Shown here one piece after another: positions 7,243 through 13,541 of a stretch of 15,888 bases of DNA; position 1 is the stretch's first letter, and each line of letters begins with the position of its first letter. The notes beneath the pieces are model-generated. The model saw nothing but the letters and a program-made list of their open reading frames with translations, made no database searches and was not told the DNA's origin. The position numbers were made by a program, and so were the translations under genes. This DNA is from Methanomassiliicoccaceae archaeon UBA480 (GTDB lineage Archaea; Thermoplasmatota; Thermoplasmata; Methanomassiliicoccales; Methanomethylophilaceae). The stretch lies in NCBI GenBank assembly GCA_002506425.1, contig DAXO01000056.1:66776-82663 (forward strand), in the 5' to 3' direction.

Positions 7243-8646
7243 TCACATCGTGTGGGCGGCGTAAGCGGCCTTGTCCACGGGCTTGCCGCAGATTATGCAC
7301 TTGCCCGAGTAGGGCTCGGGATGGTACGGCCTTCCGAGGATCTTGAATCCGTAGGTGTCCTCGAACTTGTGGCCGCACTCCTCGCAGCCGCACCATCCGA
7401 GCCTCAGGATCTTGTCCTGCGGGATGTCCTCGACGGAGTCGATGTCCTGTATGCGGGACTTCTGGATCTCGCATGCCTTGGCGTACATCTTCTCGGAGAT
7501 GTCGTCCAGGAGCATCCTGATTCCGGGAACCAGGGAGTCTATGGCGATTGTTCCCTTCTCGCCGGTGTCCCTCCTCGCGAACGATACGACGCCGTTCTCG
7601 ATATCCCTTCCTCCGAGCTCGAGCCTGAGGGGCACGCCCTTCATCTCCCACTCGTAGTACTTCGCGCCGGGGCGGGCATCGCTGTCGTCGAGCCTGACCC
7701 TGATTCCGGCATCCTTGAGGATGTTGACGATGGACATGGACGCCTCGGCGACGGCGGCCGCGTTGTCCTTCTTGAATATAGGGATCAGGACGCACTGGAA
7801 CGGGGCGATTCCCGGAGGCATGACGAGGCCCTGGTCGTCTCCGTGGACGCCTATGAGGGCTCCGACGAGGCGCTCGCTCATTCCGAACGTGGTCTGATGG
7901 ACGTACTTGTGCTCGCCGTTCTCGTCCTCGTAGGTGATGTTGTAGGGAATGGAGAAGTTCGTCCTGTAGTGGTGGATGGAACCCATCTGGAGAGTCCTTC
8001 CGTTGGGCATGGAGGTATCGATTCCCACGGTGTAGTGCGCTCCGGGGAACTTGTCCCACTCCGTACGGATGCAGAGCATGTACGGCAGGCAGATGGCCCT
8101 GGCGATCCTCTCGAGGATCTCGATGTCCTCCTCGACCTGGAGCTGGGCGTCCTCCTCGGACACATGGCAGGTGTGGGACTCGAAGAAGTGGATCTCCCTT
8201 ACCCTTATGAACGGACGGGTCTGCTTGGTCTCGTATCTGAAGGTGTTGACGATCTGATACGTCTTCAGCGGGAGGTCCTGATGGGATCTGATCCACAGGG
8301 AGAACATGGGGTACATGGCGGTCTCGGAGGTGGGCCTCACGACCAGCCTGACGTCGAGCTCGTTGAGTCCGGCGTGTGTGACCCAGTAGACCTCCTCGTC
8401 GAATCCCTTGATGTGGTCCTTCTCCTTGGCGAACTCCGTCTCGGGGATCATCAGGGGGAAGCAGACCTCGTCGTGGTTGGTGGAATCGAACTCCTGCCTG
8501 ATGTAGGAGTCGATCTGCCTCATGATCTTCCAGCCGTAGGGGGTCCAGACATTCATCCCCTTGATGGGGTACCTCTTGTCGCAGAGGTTGGCCTTCTCGA
8601 CGATGTCGAGGTACCAGTCCGCGAAATCATCCTCTTTCATGGACAT
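7243..8646 (-). CDS. proS: Prolyl-tRNA synthetase, archaeal/eukaryotic type
   Basis: This cytoplasmic class II synthetase charges tRNA-Pro with proline. It has 467 residues and no bacterial editing (INS) domain. Motifs: RPTSET (104-109), motif 2 from FRYE to FIRVREIHFFESHT (136-159), motif 3 GALIGVHGDDQGLVMPPGIAP (about 262-282, conserved core GDDQG), then the anticodon-binding domain to about 395. The C-terminal zinc domain has C419-G-C421-EE-C424 and C450-II-C453. The ATG at 8646 is preferred because GGAAGTGA, overlapping the prs stop, lies five bases before it; a GTG at 8655 overlapping the stop as GTGA is the alternative. The protein ends AAHTM; many archaeal-type ProRS end in tyrosine (from memory). 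It is co-transcribed with prs. Confidence 0.97.
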   Translation of the reverse strand: MSMKEDDFADWYLDIVEKANLCDKRYPIKGMNVWTPYGWKIMRQIDSYIRQEFDSTNHDEVCFPLMIPETEFAKEKDHIKGFDEEVYWVTHAGLNELDVRLVVRPTSETAMYPMFSLWIRSHQDLPLKTYQIVNTFRYETKQTRPFIRVREIHFFESHTCHVSEEDAQLQVEEDIEILERIARAICLPYMLCIRTEWDKFPGAHYTVGIDTSMPNGRTLQMGSIHHYRTNFSIPYNITYEDENGEHKYVHQTTFGMSERLVGALIGVHGDDQGLVMPPGIAPFQCVLIPIFKKDNAAAVAEASMSIVNILKDAGIRVRLDDSDARPGAKYYEWEMKGVPLRLELGGRDIENGVVSFARRDTGEKGTIAIDSLVPGIRMLLDDISEKMYAKACEIQKSRIQDIDSVEDIPQDKILRLGWCGCEECGHKFEDTYGFKILGRPYHPEPYSGKCIICGKPVDKAAYAAHTM

Positions 8647-8651
8647 TCGGG

Positions 8652-9506
8652 TCACTTCCTGAGAGCATCTGCGATGAGAGGGGCCACGGAGATGTGGGAC
8701 ACCTCGTTCTCAAGCGTGTTGCAGCACAGGACCGTCGAAAGGGCGGATCCCGTGAGCTTCTCGATTGCATTGTTCACGAACACGCCGTGCGTGCATGCGA
8801 CGGATACGGACTCGGCTCCCGCCTCCCTGAGCGCGGATGCCGCGGCCACGATGGTGCCGCCCGTGGAGATCATGTCATCCACGATGAGGACGTTCTTCCC
8901 GGTCGCATCGAACTTGGCGGGCGCGATCCTGACGTCGACTCCGGAGAGGCGGGTCTTCTCCAGATGGTCGTATGGAACACCCATCCTCTCTCCGACGTCC
9001 TTCGCACGTCCCGCCGCGCCTATGTCGGGGGACAGGACGAGGTCGATCTTCTTGTCCTTGAAGTAGTCGGCGATGACGGGAGCCGCCTTGAGATCGGTGT
9101 GCTCGCAGTCGAAATACTCCAGAACGGCCTCCTTGTGGATGTCGATCGTGATCACCCTGTCGCAGTCCAGCCCGAGATGCTTGCACATGACCTTGGCGGA
9201 CTCGGGCTCGCCGGGCTTGAACACGCGGTCCTGCCTGGCGTATCCGAAGTAGGGGATGACCAGCGTGATCGTCCTCGCTCCGAGCCTGCGGACGGCGTCC
9301 TGCAGGAGGAACATCTCGATCAGATTGTCATTGGGATACGTGTTCTGGACTATGACGACGTCGTCATGAAGAGACTCGGCGTCTATCCTGGTATAGCATT
9401 CGCCGTCGGGGAACTTGGTTGAAGCGGCCTGAATATAAGGGCAACCGAGGATACCGGCCAGCTCCTTGGCCAGGTCTCTCGAGGACGAACCGCCTACGAT
9501 TATCAT
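8652..9506 (-). CDS. prs: Ribose-phosphate pyrophosphokinase (PRPP synthetase)
   Basis: This enzyme makes PRPP from ribose 5-phosphate and ATP for nucleotide, histidine and cofactor synthesis. It has 284 residues, the usual archaeal length, shorter than the bacterial form of about 315. Visible are FPDGE (32-36), the ATP-binding RQDR (91-94), the metal-binding DIH (122-124), the catalytic flexible loop around KTRL (184-187), and the PRPP loop VLIVDDMISTGGT (206-218). The ATG at 9506 is where homology starts (MIIVGGSSSRDLA); an A/T-rich TATA box lies about 26 bases upstream, so the message is probably leaderless. It is the first gene of the prs-proS pair; proS begins 5 nt after its stop. Confidence 0.96.
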   Translation of the reverse strand: MIIVGGSSSRDLAKELAGILGCPYIQAASTKFPDGECYTRIDAESLHDDVVIVQNTYPNDNLIEMFLLQDAVRRLGARTITLVIPYFGYARQDRVFKPGEPESAKVMCKHLGLDCDRVITIDIHKEAVLEYFDCEHTDLKAAPVIADYFKDKKIDLVLSPDIGAAGRAKDVGERMGVPYDHLEKTRLSGVDVRIAPAKFDATGKNVLIVDDMISTGGTIVAAASALREAGAESVSVACTHGVFVNNAIEKLTGSALSTVLCCNTLENEVSHISVAPLIADALRK

Positions 9507-9526
9507 AGTCGCGTGTATCGCTTCCC

Positions 9527-9535
9527 TATTTTTAA
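9527..9535 (-). promoter_or_regulatory. TATA box for prs-proS
   Basis: On the minus strand the element reads TTAAAAATA within TATAGTTAAAAATAGGG. Its centre at 9531 is 25 bases from the prs ATG, the spacing expected for a leaderless archaeal transcript. No Shine-Dalgarno sequence precedes the ATG. The flanking CTATAAGG on the plus strand (9536-9543) could act as a TATA box in the opposite direction. Confidence 0.55.
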
Positions 9536-9539
9536 CTAT

Positions 9540-9710
9540 AAGGTGGGCCGGGATTGCCTCCGACCGCATCTGAGGAAGACAGGTATGTCCCGGAGGCGCA
9601 CCTCCGGGAAAGGAGGAAGGACACGGGGTTGACCGAACGAATGTCCGGAAAGCAGGAATCGGTTTGAAGCATTAACCACCAAGAGACCCGTGCCCATTAT
9701 GGAGATATCA
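9540..9710 (+). other. Structured intergenic region, possible small RNA or leader
   Basis: The 282 bases between prs and the DUF357 gene hold no recognised gene. A perfect nine-pair hairpin lies at 9588-9609 (TCCCGGAGG, loop CGCA, CCTCCGGGA). CCTCCG/CGGAGG blocks at 9557-9562, 9591-9596, 9601-9606 and 9612-9616 can pair in alternative ways. Further possible stems are ACCGA/TCGGT (9632-9636 with 9659-9663) and GGACA/TGTCC (9619-9623 with 9642-9646), which exclude each other. A plus-strand TATA-like CTATAAGG (9536-9543) could start an RNA near 9565. I could not match it to tRNA, SRP RNA, RNase P RNA or C/D box RNA. Confidence 0.3.
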
Positions 9711-9715
9711 TCCAT

Positions 9716-9725
9716 CCATATAAAG
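9716..9725 (+). promoter_or_regulatory. TATA-like element upstream of the DUF357 gene
   Basis: CATCCATATAAAG is a good TATA match in G+C-rich sequence. It predicts a start near 9747 and a leader of about 40 bases. A second, weaker element (TTTACTCTATTAG, 9758-9770) is centred about 25 bases before the ATG and would give a leaderless message. Which one is used cannot be told from sequence. Confidence 0.4.
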
Positions 9726-9758
9726 ATGACTGTGCGACGGATCTCGGCGACCGATTCT

Positions 9759-10961
9759 TTACTCTATTAGCAGCGCATCCTCCGGCCCATGGCAGAGAAG
9801 AAGGATGTCGTAACGGACGAACGCATGGAGAAGTACCTCGACATAACGGCGAGAGCGCTCGCCAAGATCCGGATCGCGGCACCGGAGAAGTCGTACAACA
9901 GACGCCTGGCAGACAGCTTCCTGGAGATGGCGAACTGCTACTATGCGGATGCGAAGCACTTCAAGGAATGCGGGGATTATGTCACGGCCTTCGCGGCGGT
10001 GAACTATGCGCACGCATGGCTGGACTGCGGGGCCCGCATCGGACTGTTCGATGTCGGCGGCGACGACGTGCTGTTCACTCTGTACGAGCGATCGCGAGCG
10101 CCTGCGGTTCAGCACGATCTCCTTGGAGCTCGAGGAGCAGCTGTAGGTCCTAGCATGCCCCCTGCCGAGTATCGCCCATACGACGCTCTCCGGAGCATCC
10201 GTGAAGATGCTGTTGCCCAGCATGCACATCCCGGCGCCGTATCCCTTCGCATTCAGAGCCGAGATCAGACGCCTGATGGCCGGGCTCTCCAGGCCGGAAT
10301 CCAGGGAGAAGCGGTTGGATGTCTCGAACAGGGAGTCACGGGTCGGATCCGCGAGGAAATCCTCCATGGCCGAGGAAGAAGCATCCCTAATGGCGGCGAC
10401 CCTGCGGGAATCCCCTATGACCGAATCCGTCTCCAAGGTCGGTCCGAGCACGGCGAGCGTGAGACTTGGGAACGAGAAATCGGCACTTACCACGGTTCCG
10501 TAGGGCGGGAATCCCGCAACGGTCCTGACCGGCACGTCGCGGCCTGCCACGATGGCGCTCACATCGCCGAGGCCTCCTCCGCCCATGACTTCTGCGGCAT
10601 GGGCCGCCTCGAAGGCGCGCGTGCGGGACTGCCCGGTTATATCCGCTATGCAGATGGCGGCCGCTATCGCCCCGGACGCGCTCATGCCGAAGCCCTGGCT
10701 GACAGGCAGGTCGTTGCTGATGTGTATGTCGAAACCTCTGTCCGGCGCGAGGATCTGAGCGGCCATCCTGGTTATGTGCGCTACGGACTGCACGTCGTCG
10801 AGCCAGATGTTGACCACGCCGTCGTCGCGGGGCTCGACGCAAGCCTTGGAGCCGATGCTGAGACGTATCCCGACGCCGCGGGAGCCGGAGCTCATCGCAT
10901 CGTAGGACGAAACGGGCTGGAAGATGCACGACACGTGCCCGGGACAGAATGCGGATACCAT
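9759..10961 (-). CDS. Pantoate kinase (GHMP family), with run-on C-terminus
   Basis: This phosphorylates pantoate to 4-phosphopantoate, the first step of the archaeal route that replaces bacterial pantothenate synthetase and pantothenate kinase. Residues 1-285 fit the family: MVSAFCPGHVSCIFQP at the start, the GHMP phosphate-binding loop PVSQGFGMSASGAIAAA (86-102), and EVMGGGGLGDVSAIVAG (124-140). The match ends near 10107; the frame then continues 115 residues, antisense to the whole DUF357 gene, to a stop at 9759. That tail is probably an artefact or a recent run-on. The ATG at 10961 is two bases after the coaBC stop; a GTG at 10967 overlapping that stop is less likely because homology starts at MVSAF. 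It is last in the operon with coaBC, the next CoA-pathway enzyme of this window. Confidence 0.88.
   Translation of the reverse strand: MVSAFCPGHVSCIFQPVSSYDAMSSGSRGVGIRLSIGSKACVEPRDDGVVNIWLDDVQSVAHITRMAAQILAPDRGFDIHISNDLPVSQGFGMSASGAIAAAICIADITGQSRTRAFEAAHAAEVMGGGGLGDVSAIVAGRDVPVRTVAGFPPYGTVVSADFSFPSLTLAVLGPTLETDSVIGDSRRVAAIRDASSSAMEDFLADPTRDSLFETSNRFSLDSGLESPAIRRLISALNAKGYGAGMCMLGNSIFTDAPESVVWAILGRGHARTYSCSSSSKEIVLNRRRSRSLVQSEQHVVAADIEQSDAGPAVQPCVRIVHRREGRDIIPAFLEVLRIRIVAVRHLQEAVCQASVVRLLRCRDPDLGERSRRYVEVLLHAFVRYDILLLCHGPEDALLIE
9789..10088 (+). CDS. DUF357 family protein (conserved part; no stop codon at the expected place)
   Basis: This is a small archaeal family of unknown function, largely alpha-helical. 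The recognisable part is 100 residues: an N-terminal helix (MEKYLDITARALAKI), FLEMANCYYADAKHF (44-58), and the signature GDYVTAFAAVNYAHAWLDCG (62-81), ending GLFDVGGDDVLFTLYE, where the family normally stops. The given coordinates cover only this part. The frame then runs on without a stop to 11342, antisense to pantoate kinase and coaBC; the extension looks like no protein and is almost certainly not part of the natural product. The other two frames stop at 10146 and 10153, so a one-base indel at about 10089-10106 would restore a normal protein. No Shine-Dalgarno precedes the ATG. Confidence 0.83.
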
Positions 10962-10963
10962 GC

Positions 10964-12154
10964 TCACAGCTTCTTCACGCAGAAGTCGAGTATCGCATCC
11001 GATATCTCGGCCTTGGTTCCGGACAGACTCCTGGCCTCGGTCCTGGTCACGAGTATGGACGACGACGTGGTCAGCCCTACGACATCGATATCGTTGGCGA
11101 CCACGGCCGCGAGATCGTACTCCTCGAGCCTAGACCTCGCCCTCCCCGTCAGATCCTGCTTGGAAAGCCCCGATTCCGCCTTGAATCCGACCACGAGCGG
11201 ACATTTCCCGCGTATGAGCGGAAGCACCTTCGGAACCGGATCCAGATCGAGCTCGAATCCCTTGTCGCTCGAGATCTTCCCCTCGGCGGCCTCCTTCGGA
11301 GAGAAATCGGCTAGCGCCGCAGGGACGAGGACCGCATCGTGATCGATGCCGTCGACCATCTTCACGAGGTCGTCGACCGTGGCGAAGCGCCTTGTCGGGA
11401 TGTAGTCGGGAAGCGGGACGTTGCAGCCGCCCATCCACAGCTCGACCTCCGCGCCCCTCTCGAAGGCGCGCTTGGCCAGCTCCACGGCCATCGTGCCCGA
11501 CGAGCGGTTCGTGATTATGCGCATCGAATCTATCGGCTCCTCGCTCCTTCCGCCTATCACGAGGATGCGCTTTCCCTGGAGATAGTTGCGGGAGAGCATC
11601 TTGAAAGTCCAGGCCACGACCTCGTCCCTGGATGCGACCTTGGCTCTGGGGCCCTCGATGCGGGGGCCGATGAACCTTATGCCCCATGACTCCAGCTTCT
11701 CGAGGTTGTCGCTCACCGCAGGATTCCTGTACATTGAATCGTGCATGGCCGGTGCGATGGCCATCGGGATTCCGGAGCCTATCGCCACGGTCGCGAATGA
11801 TGTGACCGGCGTATCGTCTATCCCGTTGGCGATCTTGGAGACCGTGTTGGCTGTCGCAGGGTAGATCAGGAAAAGATCCGCGGAGCGGGTACCCATCATG
11901 GAGATGTGCTCGGTCGCTCCCGTGAGATCGGTGACGGGACGGTGCCCGCAGGCGAACTCGATGGAATCGGGCGTGACGATCTTCAGCGCCTCGCGCGTCA
12001 TCACCACATAGACGTCCGCGCCGTGACGGATCAGCTCCCTGATGGTGCCGAAGCATTCGACCGCCGCTATGCTCCCCGTGATTCCCATGACCACGGTCTT
12101 GCCCCTGAGCTTGGTGCTCTTCTCGCAATAGATCTCCTCGGAAGGATGCATCAT
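10964..12154 (-). CDS. coaBC: Bifunctional phosphopantothenoylcysteine decarboxylase / phosphopantothenate-cysteine ligase
   Basis: This flavoprotein joins cysteine to 4'-phosphopantothenate and decarboxylates the product to 4'-phosphopantetheine, two steps of CoA synthesis. It has 396 residues, full length. The CoaC half holds ITGSIAA (25-31), the catalytic histidine in ATEHISM (H83), PATANT (99-104, usually PASANT) and PAMHDSMY (135-142; bacterial enzymes usually have PAMN at this place). The CoaB half begins near 195 with ILVIGGRSEEPID, then NRSSGTMAVELA (216-227), AALADFSPKEAAEGKI and VGFKAE. The ATG overlaps the tmk stop as ATGA; a second ATG at 12151 has GAGGTG five bases before it and may be the real start. 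Pantoate kinase follows directly, so two CoA enzymes share the transcript. Confidence 0.95.
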   Translation of the reverse strand: MMHPSEEIYCEKSTKLRGKTVVMGITGSIAAVECFGTIRELIRHGADVYVVMTREALKIVTPDSIEFACGHRPVTDLTGATEHISMMGTRSADLFLIYPATANTVSKIANGIDDTPVTSFATVAIGSGIPMAIAPAMHDSMYRNPAVSDNLEKLESWGIRFIGPRIEGPRAKVASRDEVVAWTFKMLSRNYLQGKRILVIGGRSEEPIDSMRIITNRSSGTMAVELAKRAFERGAEVELWMGGCNVPLPDYIPTRRFATVDDLVKMVDGIDHDAVLVPAALADFSPKEAAEGKISSDKGFELDLDPVPKVLPLIRGKCPLVVGFKAESGLSKQDLTGRARSRLEEYDLAAVVANDIDVVGLTTSSSILVTRTEARSLSGTKAEISDAILDFCVKKL

Positions 12155-12744
12155 ACCACCTCATCGACTATATCGACGACATCTCCGACGACCTGCTCCA
12201 GAGGGCGGGAGGCGTCCACGACGCGGAACCCGTATTCGGCGGCGAGGACCAGATACGCCCGCCTCACCTGTTCCTGGAATCCCGCCTTCTCGAACTTGCT
12301 CTGCATATCGCCGCGGTCGTCTACACGGCGCATGGTAACGGCTGGATCGGCATCCAGCAGGATGACGATATCCGGGACTCCGACGAAGGGCTCGCATAGG
12401 CCCTTCAGCCATCCGATATCCGCGGAATCCCCGTCCAGCTTGGCCGATTGATAGGCCAGGGTGGAAGCGTAGTATCTGTCGCACACCACTACCGCGCCGT
12501 CGCACATCTCGTCGAGGATCCTCCCCGTGTGCTCGTAGCGGTCGGCCACGAAAAGAAGCGATTCAGCGCGCTGGGAGATGTCCCCTGCAGCGCCTGAGCG
12601 TATGAACGCCCCTATGCCTTCGCTGGTAGGCTCCGCCGTCACGACGACACGGTGCCCTTTGGAGCGCAGATGCTCCGCAACGGCTTCGCACACGGTCGTC
12701 TTGCCGGTGCCGTCTATCCCCTCTATGACTATGAAGGCGCCCAT
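12151..12744 (-). CDS. tmk: Thymidylate kinase
   Basis: This phosphorylates dTMP to dTDP with ATP, for DNA synthesis. It has 197 residues, the usual size. Visible are the P-loop EGIDGTGKTT (8-17), the EPTSEG dTMP-site segment (about 38-43), the CDRYYASTLAYQ motif carrying the DRY-type substrate-binding arginine, and a LID region near RRVDDRGDMQSKFE. The ATG at 12744 is chosen because MGAFIVIEG fits the family start and GGGGGAG lies just before it; a TTG at 12759 adds five residues unlike the family. The start lies inside the end of the Toprim gene (16-base overlap) and the stop overlaps the coaBC start, so it is the middle gene of a tightly coupled operon. Confidence 0.95.
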   Translation of the reverse strand: MGAFIVIEGIDGTGKTTVCEAVAEHLRSKGHRVVVTAEPTSEGIGAFIRSGAAGDISQRAESLLFVADRYEHTGRILDEMCDGAVVVCDRYYASTLAYQSAKLDGDSADIGWLKGLCEPFVGVPDIVILLDADPAVTMRRVDDRGDMQSKFEKAGFQEQVRRAYLVLAAEYGFRVVDASRPLEQVVGDVVDIVDEVV

Positions 12745-13166
12745 CGCTCCCCCATCCAAGTATCGGATTTAACCGATACCCTCGCCCTCAGGGCGGCGAC
12801 AACGCTGTCCAAGGATTCGACATCCTTGCAGAACGGACAGCAGAGCACGGCCAGGTCCCTCCGCACCCCATCATCGTACGGGACTCCGAGCGCTCCGAGG
12901 CCTTCCCTCAGAGACTGGGCGAGATTTCCGCCCCTGCGATCCCAGTCCGTCATCACGACGGCGCGGACGCCGAGACCCCATGCATGCTCGGCGGCCTTCA
13001 GCGGCCCTCCGCCGCTCTGCACGCAATGGAAGCGCCCGGATATCCCCAGGGCCTCCAGGGCACGGATGTCTTTCAGCCCTTCCACCAGAATGATCGAGTC
13101 CTCCGCCAGGTCGGAGAGCCTCGACAGCGCGTCCTCGATACGCTCCAGACGCTCCTCGTCATCCAT
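12729..13166 (-). CDS. Toprim domain protein, UPF0292-like
   Basis: This is a 145-residue protein made of one Toprim domain, the metal-binding fold of primases, topoisomerases and RNase M5. The Toprim glutamate is in ILVEGLKD (E29) and the acidic pair in VVMTDWDRRGG (D74, D76), in the order expected for an Mg2+ site. An N-terminal helix (residues 1-20) precedes it. The size and pattern suit the archaeal UPF0292 family, whose substrate is not known to me. Near the C-terminus LCCPFCKD gives C109, C110 and C113, which I do not recall as a family feature. The ATG overlaps the end of the DUF167 gene by eight bases; the stop lies inside the start of tmk. A role in nucleic acid processing is inferred from the fold only. 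Confidence 0.85.
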   Translation of the reverse strand: MDDEERLERIEDALSRLSDLAEDSIILVEGLKDIRALEALGISGRFHCVQSGGGPLKAAEHAWGLGVRAVVMTDWDRRGGNLAQSLREGLGALGVPYDDGVRRDLAVLCCPFCKDVESLDSVVAALRARVSVKSDTWMGERWAPS

Positions 13167-13458
13167 CGATGTCCTCCAGGGAACCCATGATGGAATCGAC
13201 GTCCCCGCGGATCCTGACCGTCTTCTGCCTCGACGTCATCCCGGCGGAGACCTCTGTCCTGCATCCGGTGACTCCGGAGAAGTACTGGCACACCTCCTTG
13301 TTGGCTCTCCCGTCGAGGGGCGGCGCAGAGACGCGGAGGACCAGCCTCCTGCGCCATTCGTCGTATCCGTCCGGTCCCGGACGACTGGAGCGCGGCGATA
13401 CGGAGATATCGACCTCGATCCAGCCGTCGCCTTTCCTGCAGACGTCCGAGATCCTCAT
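13159..13458 (-). CDS. DUF167 (YggU-like) family protein
   Basis: This is a 99-residue protein of the small DUF167 family found in bacteria, archaea and eukaryotes, with no settled function. The diagnostic segment VSAPPLDGRANKEVCQYFS lies at about 43-61, followed by the second half with SAGMTSRQKTVRIRG, both typical. The N-terminal strand (GWIEVDISVSPRSSRPG) also fits. The ATG at 13458 has no ribosome-binding site; a weak A/T-rich stretch (ATTGATTT, around 13485) sits about 27 bases upstream, so a leaderless start is likely. It is the first gene of the run to pantoate kinase and its stop overlaps the Toprim start. Confidence 0.87.
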   Translation of the reverse strand: MRISDVCRKGDGWIEVDISVSPRSSRPGPDGYDEWRRRLVLRVSAPPLDGRANKEVCQYFSGVTGCRTEVSAGMTSRQKTVRIRGDVDSIMGSLEDIDG

Positions 13459-13510
13459 CGATGCTAGGAAGGCGCATCATCGAAATCAATCTGCCGACCC
13501 CGAAGAAAGA

Positions 13511-13520
13511 AGTTATCTAG
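13511..13520 (+). promoter_or_regulatory. Probable TATA box for gins51 (leaderless start)
   Basis: GAAAGAAGTTATCTAG holds an A-rich BRE-like part and TTATCTA, centred 26 bases before the ATG at 13542. GGTG lies eight bases upstream of the ATG but is a poor ribosome-binding site. It lies in the 83-base divergent gap shared with the DUF167 operon. Confidence 0.4.
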
Positions 13521-13541
13521 CGTGCGAGATATGGTGCGACG

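Noticed and set aside
7252..9066. Long open frame on the plus strand opposite proS and prs.
   Set aside because: It is antisense to two well identified genes and shows the same low-complexity composition as other mirror frames.
9564..9665. SRP RNA or RNase P RNA (TCCGGAAAGCAGG resembles SRP helix 8; GAGGAAGACAGG resembles the RNase P CR-I start).
   Set aside because: The SRP core order is not kept, the RNase P match breaks after GAGGAA, and the gap is too short for either RNA.
10089..11342. A DUF357 fusion protein of 517 residues.
   Set aside because: The extension beyond residue 100 is antisense to pantoate kinase and coaBC and has no recognisable domain; loss of the stop by an indel explains it better.
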